A stretch of 64,000 bases of DNA from Chloroflexota bacterium (GTDB taxonomy: Bacteria > Chloroflexota > Anaerolineae > Aggregatilineales > Phototrophicaceae), in assembly GCA_026709625.1 (NCBI GenBank), contig JAPOSR010000037.1, positions 20,575 through 84,574 on the forward strand, read 5' to 3'. The position numbers and the translations under genes are program-made. Of the stretch, positions 17,167 to 26,338 are shown one piece after another (the stretch's first letter is position 1; each line of letters opens with the position of its first letter). Below the pieces are notes generated by a model that saw only the letters and a program-made list of their open reading frames with translations, did not search any database and was not told where the DNA came from.

Positions 17167-18318
17167 ATGCCCACACGCTCGCCCATGCACCAGCAAATCT
17201 ATACCCTGCCCGCGCTCGTCCGCGAGACCGCCCAGCCATTTGACGCCGCCGCCCGCAAAGCGCTGGACTTTGCCACCTGCACTTCGGTCAAGCGCATCTA
17301 CCTGGTCGGCTGTGGCGACAGCCACCATGCCCCGGTCGGCGCGGAGTTGGCGTTTCATCAGCTGGCTGGCGTGCCGACCCAAGCGATCAGCTCGCTGCCT
17401 TTCAGTCGCTACACGGCTGGCTATCTGCCCGCCACAGGTCCCAAGACCAATCTCGTCATCGGCGTATCAGTTTCGGGCAAGGTCAGCCGCACCATCGAGG
17501 CCTTGGATATGGCGCGCCAGGCGGGGGCGATGACCGTGGCTTTGACAGGCAATCCGGGCGGGCCGCTGGGCAAGGTCGCCGATGCCGTGCTGGAAACCGC
17601 TGTGCCCGCCCTGCCCAGCGATCTGCAAGTCGCTGTCGTGCCCGGCGTGCGCAGCTACCTGGCTTCGCAGGTCGCGCTGTTGATGGCGGCATTGCGGATT
17701 GGCGAGGTGCGCGGACAGTATTCCACCCGCGAAGCCGATGCCGAGCGCGCCGTCATTCAATCGCTGGCGGAGACGATCGAAGCGACAATCGACTCGTGCC
17801 AGCCCGTCGTCGACCAGCTGGTCGATGACTGGCGAGACGCGCCCATGTTTGAATTCGTGGGGGCGGGACCGCTGTATGGCGTGGCGATGTTCAGCGCCGC
17901 CAAGCTGCTGGAAGCGACAGGAGAAGCCGCCCTGGCGCAAGAAACCGAAGAATGGTCGCATTTGCAGTATTTTGTGTCCGAGCCAAATATCCCCATCATG
18001 CTGCTCTGCGCCAATGGCTTTGACGCCGACCGCATGGCCGAGGTGGCGCGCGCCGCCAAGCGCATCGGGCGGCCGCTGGCGCTGGCCGGGCAGGCGGCCA
18101 CTGGCGAGATCGCCCAGCATGTCGATGCGCTGCTGCCCGTCCCGGCTGATGTGCCCGAACGCTATGCCGCGCTGGTCTACAGCATTCCCGGCGAGCTCTT
18201 TGCGGCATCGCGCGCCGAAGCCCTGGGCACTCCTTATTTCTGCGACTTTGCCGGCGGACGTGCCGACGAAGCCAGCGCCATCTACAATAGTCGACAGATC
18301 GCAGCGCCTCTGCGCTAA
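17167..18318 (+). CDS. SIS-domain sugar isomerase/deaminase-like protein
   Basis: A 383-aa protein with tandem SIS (sugar isomerase) domains like the isomerase half of GlmS, FrlB and AgaS. The first SIS domain shows IYLVGCGDSHHAPVGAELAF followed by the phosphosugar-binding loop VIGVSVSGKVSRTIEAL (SxSG). The second begins near MFEFVGAGPLYGVAMFSAAK and contains ALAQETEEWSH. The start at 17167 has GGAAGG upstream; the frame is open upstream, but that part lies in the AT-rich restriction region. It is followed at 12 nt by a nuclease gene and then a PfkB kinase gene, so it may process a phosphosugar or amino sugar in the same pathway. Confidence 0.88.
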   Translation: MPTRSPMHQQIYTLPALVRETAQPFDAAARKALDFATCTSVKRIYLVGCGDSHHAPVGAELAFHQLAGVPTQAISSLPFSRYTAGYLPATGPKTNLVIGVSVSGKVSRTIEALDMARQAGAMTVALTGNPGGPLGKVADAVLETAVPALPSDLQVAVVPGVRSYLASQVALLMAALRIGEVRGQYSTREADAERAVIQSLAETIEATIDSCQPVVDQLVDDWRDAPMFEFVGAGPLYGVAMFSAAKLLEATGEAALAQETEEWSHLQYFVSEPNIPIMLLCANGFDADRMAEVARAAKRIGRPLALAGQAATGEIAQHVDALLPVPADVPERYAALVYSIPGELFAASRAEALGTPYFCDFAGGRADEASAIYNSRQIAAPLR

Positions 18319-18329
18319 TAAAGGCGAAC

Positions 18330-19292
18330 ATGACGCTATTCAAAAAGAAACGCCGGCGCTCGCGACAGTCGGGTGGCAAGCCGATGGTGATTGTGTTGTT
18401 CATCGTCGCGGCGGCTGCCATTTCGCTGGTCACGCCGGATGCCCGCCCAAGCGCCCCCCAAGCCGCAACTGAGCGGCGCGCCACGGTCGCAGCCAGAAAC
18501 ACAAAAGCCGCTGTAATCGCAACTGCACGCGCCACGCCCACGCTAAAATCGAGCGCAACCGGCTGCTATCGACACAGCCATGTTTGGCTTACCGGCAGGA
18601 TGAACATCCGCCAGAGCCCGTCGACTTCCGCCCGGATTCTTGGCAGCACAGCCTATGGCGATAATTATGCTGTCGCCGGCTCGCGCCAAGGCAATAGCTA
18701 CTGCTGGCTGGATACCAAAGTGGGCTGGATCGCGGTGACCGGCTATGTCAGCGCAACAAAGCCACAAGCGCCGGCCACGACTTCAGCGCCAGCAGCCGCG
18801 AGCAACAATGCCGTCCAGCAGGCATTGGACACGTTGCAGCGACTGACTGTCGCGCGCGAAAATCGCTGTTCTCCCTACGATTCAGATGATTATGCCTATC
18901 CGCAATCGGTGGAGCCACAAATCATCAGCCGCATGGGCGGACGCATTTATGGACCTTACACAGGCACAACCTTCGCCCATCGAGGAGAAACCGACATCGA
19001 ACATGTCGTGGCGCGGTCGGAAGCGCATGACAGCGGCTTGTGCGCCGCCGATGCGCAAACACGCCAATCTTTTGCCCGCGACCTGCTGAATCTCACGCTG
19101 GCTTCGCCGACTGTGAACCGCAGCCAAAAGGTCGCCAAAGACTTCGCGGAATGGACGCCCGCGCGCAATACATGCTGGTATGCCGCCACGATTGTCAAAG
19201 TGAAGAGCAAATACCGCCTCGCGGTCGACAGTCACGAGAAGGCTGCGCTGGAAAACGCGCTGCGCTCCTGCTCGTCGCTGGCTATGAATTGA
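18330..19292 (+). CDS. Membrane-anchored or secreted SH3b/HNH nuclease-like protein (GmrSD C-terminal type)
   Basis: A 320-aa protein with a basic N-terminus and one membrane segment (residues about 18-35). A low-complexity Ala/Thr linker leads to a bacterial SH3-like region (about 79-141, with MNIRQSPSTSARILG and WIAVTGYV). The C-terminal HNH-type domain has DIEH at 222-225, HDSGL, DLLNLTLASP with N254, then VNRSQK and a Trp/Cys-rich end (ARNTCWYA). This is the architecture of small extracellular DUF1524/HNH nucleases. Four Cys in the exported part could form disulphides. Placed between SIS and PfkB genes in a nucleoside-salvage region, it may degrade external nucleic acid; that role is inference. 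Confidence 0.82.
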   Translation: MTLFKKKRRRSRQSGGKPMVIVLFIVAAAAISLVTPDARPSAPQAATERRATVAARNTKAAVIATARATPTLKSSATGCYRHSHVWLTGRMNIRQSPSTSARILGSTAYGDNYAVAGSRQGNSYCWLDTKVGWIAVTGYVSATKPQAPATTSAPAAASNNAVQQALDTLQRLTVARENRCSPYDSDDYAYPQSVEPQIISRMGGRIYGPYTGTTFAHRGETDIEHVVARSEAHDSGLCAADAQTRQSFARDLLNLTLASPTVNRSQKVAKDFAEWTPARNTCWYAATIVKVKSKYRLAVDSHEKAALENALRSCSSLAMN

Positions 19293-19295
19293 ACC

Positions 19296-20216
19296 ATGCC
19301 CGCGCCCGACTTTCTCGCCGTTGGCAGCGTCATCATCGACGACATCGTCTATCCCGACGGCCGCACGAGCATGGGCGTTCTGGGCGGTGGCGGCACACAT
19401 GCAGCCTGTGGCATGGCCGCGGCTGGCGAGAAACCCGCGCTGGTCGGCCTGGTGGGCAAGGACCTGCCCGCCGATGTTCGCGCGCGTCTGAATGCCGACT
19501 TTGACACGAGCGGGCTGGTTTGGGCCGCGCACAAACAAGCGCGTGGCTGGCAGATCTTTGAATGGGACGGACGCCGCAACGAGATCTTCCGCGTCGATGT
19601 CATCAAGCCTTTCATGCACCAGCCTCATGCCGACAGCCCCGCCCTGCCCTTCACCAGCGCCGCTGGCATCACCCTGCTGCGACAGCCGGACTATGTGGCT
19701 GGCTGGCGAAGGCGCTTCCCCGCGGCGACATTGCTGTGGGAGCCGGTTCGCGCCTTTATGCTGGGCGGCGATTATGCGCGCTTTCGCCAGGGCTTGCGAC
19801 AATCCGATATCGTCTCGCCCAACTTGCACGAGGCGCAGGCGATGACGGGTCTGACGGATGAAGTGGCGATTGCGCGGCGGCTGCTAGCGGACGGAGCAGC
19901 TGCGCTGGCGCTGCGCATGGGCGAACAAGGCAGCCTGGTCGCGCGCCAGGGCGAAAGCTGCGCCTGGCATATCCCCGCCCTGCCAGTTGCCGAAGTCATC
20001 GACCAGACAGGCGCGGGCAACAGCTACTGCGGCGGCTTTGTGGTCGGCTGGCAACGCGAAAACGACACTGCGGCGGCTGGCTGTTATGGCGCGGCGGCGG
20101 CATCGTTCACGCTGGAGCATGTCGGCTGTCCGCGGCTGCCCGCCGATCGCAAAATCCAGTGGGCGCAGCGGCTCGGACAAGCTCGAGCTGGCACAACCAG
20201 AGTCCACCTGGGTTGA
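19296..20216 (+). CDS. PfkB family carbohydrate kinase, second copy
   Basis: A 306-aa sugar kinase of the PfkB family. The N-terminus DFLAVGSVIIDDIVYPDG and the glycine-rich VLGGGGTHAACGMAAAG are the first sugar/ATP motifs. The C-terminal DQTGAGNSYCGGFVVGW corresponds to the DTxGAGD signature, but Asp of the GAGD is replaced by Asn (GAGN), the residue that normally acts as catalytic base. Activity is therefore uncertain, or the substrate class differs. The gene starts 3 nt after the nuclease gene and is probably cotranscribed with it and the SIS-domain gene. It is clearly different in sequence from the kinase at 2136-3074. Confidence 0.87.
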   Translation: MPAPDFLAVGSVIIDDIVYPDGRTSMGVLGGGGTHAACGMAAAGEKPALVGLVGKDLPADVRARLNADFDTSGLVWAAHKQARGWQIFEWDGRRNEIFRVDVIKPFMHQPHADSPALPFTSAAGITLLRQPDYVAGWRRRFPAATLLWEPVRAFMLGGDYARFRQGLRQSDIVSPNLHEAQAMTGLTDEVAIARRLLADGAAALALRMGEQGSLVARQGESCAWHIPALPVAEVIDQTGAGNSYCGGFVVGWQRENDTAAAGCYGAAAASFTLEHVGCPRLPADRKIQWAQRLGQARAGTTRVHLG

Positions 20217-20240
20217 ACAAGAACCGAATCGCAAAGACGC

Positions 20241-20260
20241 AAAAATCCCTTGCCAAGGGA
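20241..20260 (-). terminator. Rho-independent terminator of the asparagine synthase gene
   Basis: Read on the minus strand, TCCCTT-GGC-AAGGGA forms a 6-bp stem followed directly by TTTTT. It lies about 47 nt beyond the asnB-like stop codon at 20308. Confidence 0.7.
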
Positions 20261-20276
20261 CTTGACTTGGCAGGTC

Positions 20277-20308
20277 CTGTCTGTGCCCTCTGCGTCTCAG
20301 TGGCGCAT
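20277..20308. repeat. Copy 2 of dispersed CACAGAG-type repeat (reverse orientation)
   Basis: The reverse complement of this segment contains gcagagggcacagacagg and matches the copies at 10138-10170 and 44762-44795. It abuts the stop codon of the asparagine synthase gene. Confidence 0.5.
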
Positions 20309-22209
20309 TATGGCGAGGTCGAAGCGGGGGCAGAATCCACAAACTGCCGATGCCATTCTTCCAGCGTTAGCAACGCCCAAAGCTGTCGGCTGTTGTCGCG
20401 CCGCCTATTTTCATGCTGTATGATCAAGTGCTCGACTGCGCTCATCTTCAGCAGTCCCCGCTGTCTCGCCCGCTGGCTCAGCAGCATGTCGCGCACCAGG
20501 CGCATATCTCGCCGCAGCCAAGCGCCCAGCGGTATGCCAAAACCGTGTTTCTTGCGGTCGATGATGGCGGCAGGCAGCAGGTCGCGCGCCACTTCTTTCA
20601 AGATATGCTTAGTTTGCCCGCCGCGCAGCTTCAGGTTAAAAGGAATGCCCGCCGCATATTCCAGCAACTGATGATCCAGGAAGGGCGCGCGCGCTTCGAG
20701 CGAAGCCGCCATGCTGCAGCGGTCGGCTTTAATCAGCAAATCATCGGGCAGGTAGCTGGTCAGGTTCGCTTCCAGCAGAGCCGCGACCGGGTGCGGCTGG
20801 CGCGGGTTGATCCAGGCAGCCAGGCTGGGCGCGCTTGCGCTGGTGCCGGGCAGGCTCTCTTCCAGCAGCCCGGTGCTGAACACGCGCACCATGTCGAAGT
20901 AGGCATCGCGCAGCGGCAGGCCAGCCGCCCGCGAAAATCGGCGCGCCCGGCGGACACGATCATAATAGGCTGTGCCCTCGGGGAGCCGACCCAGCAGCTG
21001 CGACAGCCCGCGCATGACCGGACGGGGCACAAAAGAAAGCCGCCCCAGCAGCTGCGCCGCATAAAAGCGCTCATAGCCAGCGAATAGCTCGTCGCCGCCA
21101 TCGCCCGTCAGCGCCACGGTGACATGCTCGCGCGTCATCTGGCTGACTAGAAAGGTCGGGATCGCGCTGCTGTCGGCAAAGGGCTGGTCGTGGTGCCAGA
21201 CCAGCTGTAGCAGCAGATCCAGCGACATCGGTTCGACCCGAAATGATTGGTGCTGGGCACCCAGGTGCCGCGCGACGGCCTCGGCATAAGGCGTTTCGTC
21301 AAAGCTGGCGTCGCCCGCGAATCCAATGCTGAATGTCTTGATCTCGGCATTGCTGTGGCGGCGCATCAACGCGACGATTAGGCTGCTGTCCAAGCCGCCG
21401 CTCAAAAATGCTCCCAGCGGCACATCGCTGACCAAGCGCAGCCTGACCGCCTCGTCCAGCTGCGCGCGCAATGCTTCTTTGTGGTCGGCGGCCTGCGCAT
21501 TGGCAGTGGGTGGGGCTTGCAGAGGCGGCGTCCAATAACGACGGCTTTGCGCATCGTCAGCCAAGCCGATTTCTAGCGTGGCGCCGGGCGGCAGCATCTT
21601 GATGCCAGCGAAAGCGGTGTCGGGCGCTGGGATATAGCCGAAGCTCAAATAGTCCCGCAGCGCGGCCGGGGCATCCGGCGAAAAGCGAGAGACGCGCGGC
21701 ACAGCGGGATGCGCCAGCAGGGCTTTAATCTCGCTGGCAAAAACGCAGCTGCGCCTGTTGTAATAGTAGTAGAGCGGTTTCTGCCCCAGTCGGTCGCGCG
21801 CCAGCAGCAGGGTCTTTTTGCGCCCGTCCCAAAGCGCCAGGGCAAACATGCCGCGCAGCTCGCCCACAGCAGCCGCGCCATGATCTTCGTAAAGATGGGC
21901 GATGGTCTCGCCGTCGCCATCCGTATGGAAACAGTGGCCGCGGGCGGCGAGCCTTTGGCGCAGCTCGCGGTAATTGTAGATCTCGCCATTGAAGACCAGT
22001 TGGATCTCGCCATCTTCGTTATGCAGGGGTTGGTCGCTGCCGGCGATGTCGATGATCTTGAGCCGGCGCATGGCCAAGCCGACGCCCCCAGCGATAAACG
22101 CGCCTTCGCCATCTGGACCGCGATGCCGCAGCCGAGCGTTCATTGCCCGCAGCGCGCGCTCGTCGACCCGCTGGCCATCAAAATGGATTACGCCGCAGAT
22201 GCCGCACAT
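20308..22209 (-). CDS. asnB: Asparagine synthase (glutamine-hydrolysing)
   Basis: A 633-aa cytoplasmic enzyme converting aspartate, ATP and glutamine to asparagine. Class II glutamine amidotransferase domain: nucleophile Cys2 in MCGICGV, RHRGPDGEG at 28-36, NGEIYNYREL at 74-83. Synthetase domain: ATP-binding SGGLDSS at 270-276 and GDGGDELFAGYERF further on. Full length for the long AsnB form. It is transcribed alone, with a hairpin-plus-T-run terminator downstream and a divergent aminotransferase gene upstream. Related enzymes also modify peptidoglycan, lasso peptides or exopolysaccharide, so a role outside asparagine supply is possible, but nothing in the context requires it. Confidence 0.93.
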   Translation of the reverse strand: MCGICGVIHFDGQRVDERALRAMNARLRHRGPDGEGAFIAGGVGLAMRRLKIIDIAGSDQPLHNEDGEIQLVFNGEIYNYRELRQRLAARGHCFHTDGDGETIAHLYEDHGAAAVGELRGMFALALWDGRKKTLLLARDRLGQKPLYYYYNRRSCVFASEIKALLAHPAVPRVSRFSPDAPAALRDYLSFGYIPAPDTAFAGIKMLPPGATLEIGLADDAQSRRYWTPPLQAPPTANAQAADHKEALRAQLDEAVRLRLVSDVPLGAFLSGGLDSSLIVALMRRHSNAEIKTFSIGFAGDASFDETPYAEAVARHLGAQHQSFRVEPMSLDLLLQLVWHHDQPFADSSAIPTFLVSQMTREHVTVALTGDGGDELFAGYERFYAAQLLGRLSFVPRPVMRGLSQLLGRLPEGTAYYDRVRRARRFSRAAGLPLRDAYFDMVRVFSTGLLEESLPGTSASAPSLAAWINPRQPHPVAALLEANLTSYLPDDLLIKADRCSMAASLEARAPFLDHQLLEYAAGIPFNLKLRGGQTKHILKEVARDLLPAAIIDRKKHGFGIPLGAWLRRDMRLVRDMLLSQRARQRGLLKMSAVEHLIIQHENRRRDNSRQLWALLTLEEWHRQFVDSAPASTSP

Positions 22210-22391
22210 GCGCTTATCTTATCACCGCCGTCAAGCGCTTTTGCCCCAGGATAGTCACCGCAAAGCGCTTGCGCATGTGGGGGAGCGCCTACACCGAGAG
22301 CTTGTTCGCGCCTGTGGCAACGTTGCTATACATAGCGGCTATCGACTATGCTCTCTTTTGCTCGCTCGGCGGGCGGCAAGAGGAGCTCCGC

Positions 22392-23729
22392 ATGTCCGAC
22401 AATCAGCGCGTGGCGCAATCTCTGAAATTGTACCAGCAGGCGGAAGCGCTCATCCCCGGTCGGACGCAGTTGATCAGCCGGCGGTCGAGCCAATTCGCGC
22501 ATGGCAGCAGTCCGATTTACGCGGCTCGAGCCAAGGGCGCTCGCTTCATCGATGTCGATGAAAACGAGTATATCGATTGGGTCAACGCCGTCGGCGCCAT
22601 CATCCTGGGTCATGCCGACCCCATCGTCGACAGCGCCGTCAAGCAGCAGATCGACCGCGGCAGCATCTTCACCCTGAACAGCGCTTTGGAGATCGAGTTG
22701 GCTGAATTGCTCAACGCGGTCATCCCCAGCGCAGACATGGCGCGATATACCAAAGGCGGTGGCGAAGCGAATGCCGTGGCGGCGCGCATCGCCCGTGGCG
22801 CGACGGGACGCAGCCTAATCCTCTTCTGCGGGTATCATGGCTGGCACGATTGGTATCAGTCAGCCAATTATCTGGTCGACCCCGCCAGCGGCGAGTTCCC
22901 CTTCGCCGGCATCGAGCCGATCGGCGTACCCGCAGAATTGGCGGGCACGGCTCTTCCTTTCGCCTGGGGAGATTTGGACGGGCTGAGCGACTTGCTGCAG
23001 GCGCATACGAGCCAGGTCGCCGCCATCATGATGGAACCCATGCGCGCGGAAATGCCGCCGCCCGGTTACCTGGAAGGCGTGCAGCGACTGGCGAGGGCGC
23101 ATGACGCTGTCCTCATCTTTGACGAAGTCTCTTGTGGCTTCCGACCGCATATCGGTGGCGTACAAGCCTACCTGGGCGTGAAGCCCGATATGACCGTGCT
23201 CGCAAAAGCCATGTCCAACGGCTATCCGATGGGCGCGGTGGTTGGCTCGCGCGCGGTGATGGAACACGCCAGCCGCATGTTCATTTCGAGTTCCTACTGG
23301 AGCGACAACCTGGGTCTCGTCGCCAGCTTGACGACCATCCGCGAACTCGAACGGCGCGATTCTGCCCGGCGCTTCGAGGAAATCGGCAAGGCGCTCATCA
23401 AAGGCATGAATCAAGCGCTGCGCGAAGCTGGCTTGGCTGGCTCTTGTGGCGGCGCTTTTTGGAATCCCGTGATTCAACTCGACCTGCCCGATGACAGCCT
23501 GCGCGCAGCCGCCAACACCCTCTTCATTCAAGAGATGGCGCGGCGCGGCATACACTGCAATATGAGCTTCAAAGCCACCCTGGCGCACTCGCAGGCAGAC
23601 ATCGCGCAGACGGCAGCTTGCGCTGCGGAAGCCTTTTCGCTTATCCAAGCCGGTTTGGCAAGCGGCGATCTGCTGGCGCTGCTGGAAAGCGACTTGAGCA
23701 AAGAACCCTTTCGGCGCTTGGTTCGCTGA
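22392..23729 (+). CDS. Class III PLP-dependent aminotransferase (GSA aminomutase-like family)
   Basis: A 445-aa fold-type I aminotransferase of class III, most like the glutamate-1-semialdehyde aminomutase branch. The N-terminal half has IPGRTQLISRR and FIDVDENEYIDWVNAVGAIILGH (split here); YTKGGGEANAVAARIAR is the phosphate-binding region, and LIFDEVSCGFRPHIGG holds the PLP pyridine-N Asp. LAKAMSNGYPMGAVVG carries the Schiff-base Lys. The start at 22392 is supported by AGGAG at 7 nt. No heme-biosynthesis gene is near; many such proteins are catabolic or secondary-metabolic aminotransferases. The substrate is unknown, so the symbol hemL is not used. Confidence 0.88.
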   Translation: MSDNQRVAQSLKLYQQAEALIPGRTQLISRRSSQFAHGSSPIYAARAKGARFIDVDENEYIDWVNAVGAIILGHADPIVDSAVKQQIDRGSIFTLNSALEIELAELLNAVIPSADMARYTKGGGEANAVAARIARGATGRSLILFCGYHGWHDWYQSANYLVDPASGEFPFAGIEPIGVPAELAGTALPFAWGDLDGLSDLLQAHTSQVAAIMMEPMRAEMPPPGYLEGVQRLARAHDAVLIFDEVSCGFRPHIGGVQAYLGVKPDMTVLAKAMSNGYPMGAVVGSRAVMEHASRMFISSSYWSDNLGLVASLTTIRELERRDSARRFEEIGKALIKGMNQALREAGLAGSCGGAFWNPVIQLDLPDDSLRAAANTLFIQEMARRGIHCNMSFKATLAHSQADIAQTAACAAEAFSLIQAGLASGDLLALLESDLSKEPFRRLVR

Positions 23730-23850
23730 ACATCCAGACCAGCGACAACTTGCAACTCGCCAATGCGCCACAACACGAGGGTTGTCTATCACCCCGAAAT
23801 CTAGTAAGGTTGTCGCATCTGACAAAATCATCCCGAAAGAGGTGCATGAA

Positions 23851-25026
23851 ATGAAAAAATTGCTGTCCGCTGCATTTGCGCTTATGCTGTTGATACCCAG
23901 TACTCTGGCGCAAGATAAACCCCATGTAATGTTCCTATCTTTGAGCTCGGTTGCGGATGTGCATATTCCAACCGTAGTGGGCATGGTGGATGTATTGGAG
24001 GCATACGGCTTCATCAATCCAGAAGATCGGCCAGAGAACCGCGTCTTTGAATTGCTTGATGCGCCAGAGAATTCCGCTATTGACTTCAATCGCATGCGAG
24101 TCGACCAAGCTGACCTTGTGCGGGCAATGGTAGCGACTGCGCTGGATTCGGACCCGGATGTATTGGTTACGATTACGGTGCCGGTCACACTGGCGGCGCT
24201 GGTCGCCACCGCTGATATGGATGACCCGCCGACGATCATTTTCGGCGATGTCTACAATGTGTATGATGCTGGTATTGCCGATACCGAATGCCAAAAACCA
24301 GCCCATGTCACTGGCATCGAGGTGGTTACGAATTACGACAATCTCCTCGAGGTATTGCAGATGCAGTATCCCGACATACAAACGATTGGGACCATCCATA
24401 ATTCCGGTGACGCCTCTGGCATATTCGGCGCGTCGCAAATCGCTGAATTGGCTGCTGAACTCGGTATAGCAGTCGAAGAGACAAGCGTTGCCGCGATTGC
24501 TGATGTCGCTTTGGCGACAGATGGGCTTATTGCCAAAGGCGCTGAAGCTATCTTGCTGCCGGTTGACCAGGAACTGATCAGTAGCATCTCGATCATCGCC
24601 GGCACAGCCACTGAGTCCGACATACCTATTTTCCAAGCCGGTATGTACGGGCATTTGTCAGGCGCGACTGTGTCCTCTGGCTTCTACCAGTTCTATGATC
24701 AAGGCATCATGCTTGGCGCAATGGTCGCAGCGGCTTTGAATGGCGAGGATGTCAGCGCAATCGGCATCGGCCAACATCCCACCGATGTAACAGCCGTCGT
24801 AATCAACCCCTCGGTCGCTGAGGCGATGAACATAGAGCTATCGGAGGAGCTGCAAAACCGCGCCGATGCTGTTGTTGAGGCTGAAGAGGGTATGCCCAAC
24901 CCGGTCAGATATGTGACGGAAGCATCCATGGCCGAAGCGCAACGGTTCTTCGTTGGCGACCCCGAAGTCATGTCCATGCGCGAAGACAGGGACAGCGCCT
25001 TCCTGGCCAGCTTGGCATGCGAATAA
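23851..25026 (+). CDS. TrpX/YtrX-like ABC transporter substrate-binding protein (ABC_sub_bind family)
   Basis: A 391-aa exported binding protein. The signal peptide MKKLLSAAFALMLLIPSTLA is followed by QDKP and lacks a lipobox Cys. The mature protein has the two-lobed ABC_sub_bind pattern: TVVGMVDVLEAYGF, then VLVTITVPVTLAALVAT, then IGTIHNSGDASGIFGASQIA and FQAGMYGHLSGATVSSGFYQF toward the C-terminus. The start at 23851 has GAGG 8 nt upstream. No transporter subunits are adjacent. The matching permease and ATPase types are found about 31 kb away at 55962-57873. Ligands of this family are often aromatic or other amino acids; the ligand here is unknown. Base composition is slightly lower in G+C than its neighbours. 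Confidence 0.87.
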   Translation: MKKLLSAAFALMLLIPSTLAQDKPHVMFLSLSSVADVHIPTVVGMVDVLEAYGFINPEDRPENRVFELLDAPENSAIDFNRMRVDQADLVRAMVATALDSDPDVLVTITVPVTLAALVATADMDDPPTIIFGDVYNVYDAGIADTECQKPAHVTGIEVVTNYDNLLEVLQMQYPDIQTIGTIHNSGDASGIFGASQIAELAAELGIAVEETSVAAIADVALATDGLIAKGAEAILLPVDQELISSISIIAGTATESDIPIFQAGMYGHLSGATVSSGFYQFYDQGIMLGAMVAAALNGEDVSAIGIGQHPTDVTAVVINPSVAEAMNIELSEELQNRADAVVEAEEGMPNPVRYVTEASMAEAQRFFVGDPEVMSMREDRDSAFLASLACE

Positions 25027-25135
25027 CGCATAGCTAGCTGAGCGGCAGGCAGCGCTGGAAAGACAATAATGGCAGCCAGTTGCCGACGCCTTCTGTGATA
25101 AAGAAGGGCGCAAACACAGCAGGCAGCCGTTTCTC

Positions 25136-25162
25136 ACCGCCGGGCTATCCGAGCTCGGCGGT
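25136..25162. other. Strong hairpin in the 277-bp gap between binding-protein and amidohydrolase genes
   Basis: ACCGCCG (25136-25142) pairs with CGGCGGT (25156-25162) around a 13-nt loop, 110 nt after the binding-protein stop. A weaker stem, CCTTCT (25089-25094) with AGAAGG (25102-25107), precedes it. No T-run follows either, so terminator activity is uncertain. No gene was recognised in 25027-25303. Confidence 0.4.
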
Positions 25163-25303
25163 TCATTTTCCTGGTTGGAATGTTGCTGTGTACGCGGACG
25201 CGAGGGACGCTGCGACATCAAACCTTGCTCCAGATAACCTCGCAGTCTTCGCTGCTTTGCCTCCGATATACGCCCTTTCATGGCTCTCCAGCTTCTATGA
25301 CCG

Positions 25304-26323
25304 ATGCGGGCGAGGCGCGCTATAGTGGCTTGGTCGTTGACGCAAGCGGACCGTAATTTCATCGCGCGGGATATCGAGCCATTCTTGCCAGAGCGGATTT
25401 TTGACGCCCATGCGCATCTTTTCTGTCATGACCATTTTGACCGTCTGCCGGCCGCTTATGTGGATGGACCAGCGCGGCTGAGTCTACATGCCTATTATCA
25501 GCTCATCGATTGGATTCATCCTGGAGGACGCACGCGCGGCGGGCTTTTCTTCGGCTTGGCTTTCAGCGGCGACCGGAACGGCAATAACCGATTCGTCGCG
25601 CAAGAAATCCGAAAGTCGCCACGGGCAAACAATTTCGGGCAGATGATCATCGCGCCGGCCATGACGGCGGAACAGGTCTATCAGGCAGTGCAGGCTGGTG
25701 GCTTTGTCGGCTTGAAGTGCTATCACACATTGGCAAGCGGCTTTGAGCGCACCTGGGAAGCGCCGATCGAAGCGTATCTGCCGGAGCGGCATGTCGCGGT
25801 CGCCAACGAGCTGGGGCTGGCCATCACCTTGCACATGGTGCGAGCACGCGCCCTGGCTGACCCGCTTAACCAAGCGACCATCCGCCGCTATTGTGAACAG
25901 TATCCGGATATGATTCTAATCTTGGCGCATGCTGGGCGCGGTTTCAATCCCTGGCACACCAGCGAAGGCATCGAAAGCCTGCGCGGACTGGACAATGTCT
26001 TCTTTGACACCTCGGCGGTTACAGAAGCCGGCGCCTTCGAGGCGATTATCGAGGTGATGGGACACGAGCGCTTGCTGTACGGGTCGGATTTCCCCGTCAG
26101 CCATGCGCGCGGCCGCTGCGTCGCCATCGGCGATTCTTTCCACTGGATTTATGCCGAAGAGTTGATAGCGGCAGAGAAGCACACCAAATTGCAGCCCGTG
26201 CTGGTCGGCTTGGAGTCGCTGCGCGCGCTGCGCCTGGCTTGCTGGCGGATGCGCCTGAACGCGGGGCAGATCGAAGACATCTTTTTCAACAATGCCGACC
26301 AGTTGTTCGAGCATCGATTGTAG
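25304..26323 (+). CDS. Amidohydrolase 2 family metal-dependent hydrolase
   Basis: A 339-aa TIM-barrel amidohydrolase. The N-terminal metal motif is IFDAHAHLF (HxH, near residues 35-40). LAITLHM gives the next His strand, LILAHAGRG the following His, and LLYGSDFPVS the catalytic Asp. These are hallmarks of the amidohydrolase-2 group (decarboxylases, lactonases and related hydrolases). The start is uncertain: ATG at 25304 lacks a good ribosome-binding site, and an in-frame GTG at 25325 is an alternative. It is followed after 15 nt by an SDR gene and lies in a catabolic cluster, so hydrolysis of a lactone or decarboxylation of an intermediate is plausible but unproven. Confidence 0.83.
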   Translation: MRARRAIVAWSLTQADRNFIARDIEPFLPERIFDAHAHLFCHDHFDRLPAAYVDGPARLSLHAYYQLIDWIHPGGRTRGGLFFGLAFSGDRNGNNRFVAQEIRKSPRANNFGQMIIAPAMTAEQVYQAVQAGGFVGLKCYHTLASGFERTWEAPIEAYLPERHVAVANELGLAITLHMVRARALADPLNQATIRRYCEQYPDMILILAHAGRGFNPWHTSEGIESLRGLDNVFFDTSAVTEAGAFEAIIEVMGHERLLYGSDFPVSHARGRCVAIGDSFHWIYAEELIAAEKHTKLQPVLVGLESLRALRLACWRMRLNAGQIEDIFFNNADQLFEHRL

Positions 26324-26338
26324 TTTGGAGGGGATTGC

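Noticed and set aside
22392..23729. Glutamate-1-semialdehyde aminomutase (hemL)
   Set aside because: Only the superfamily is supported; no heme-precursor genes are adjacent, and many catabolic class III aminotransferases share these motifs.
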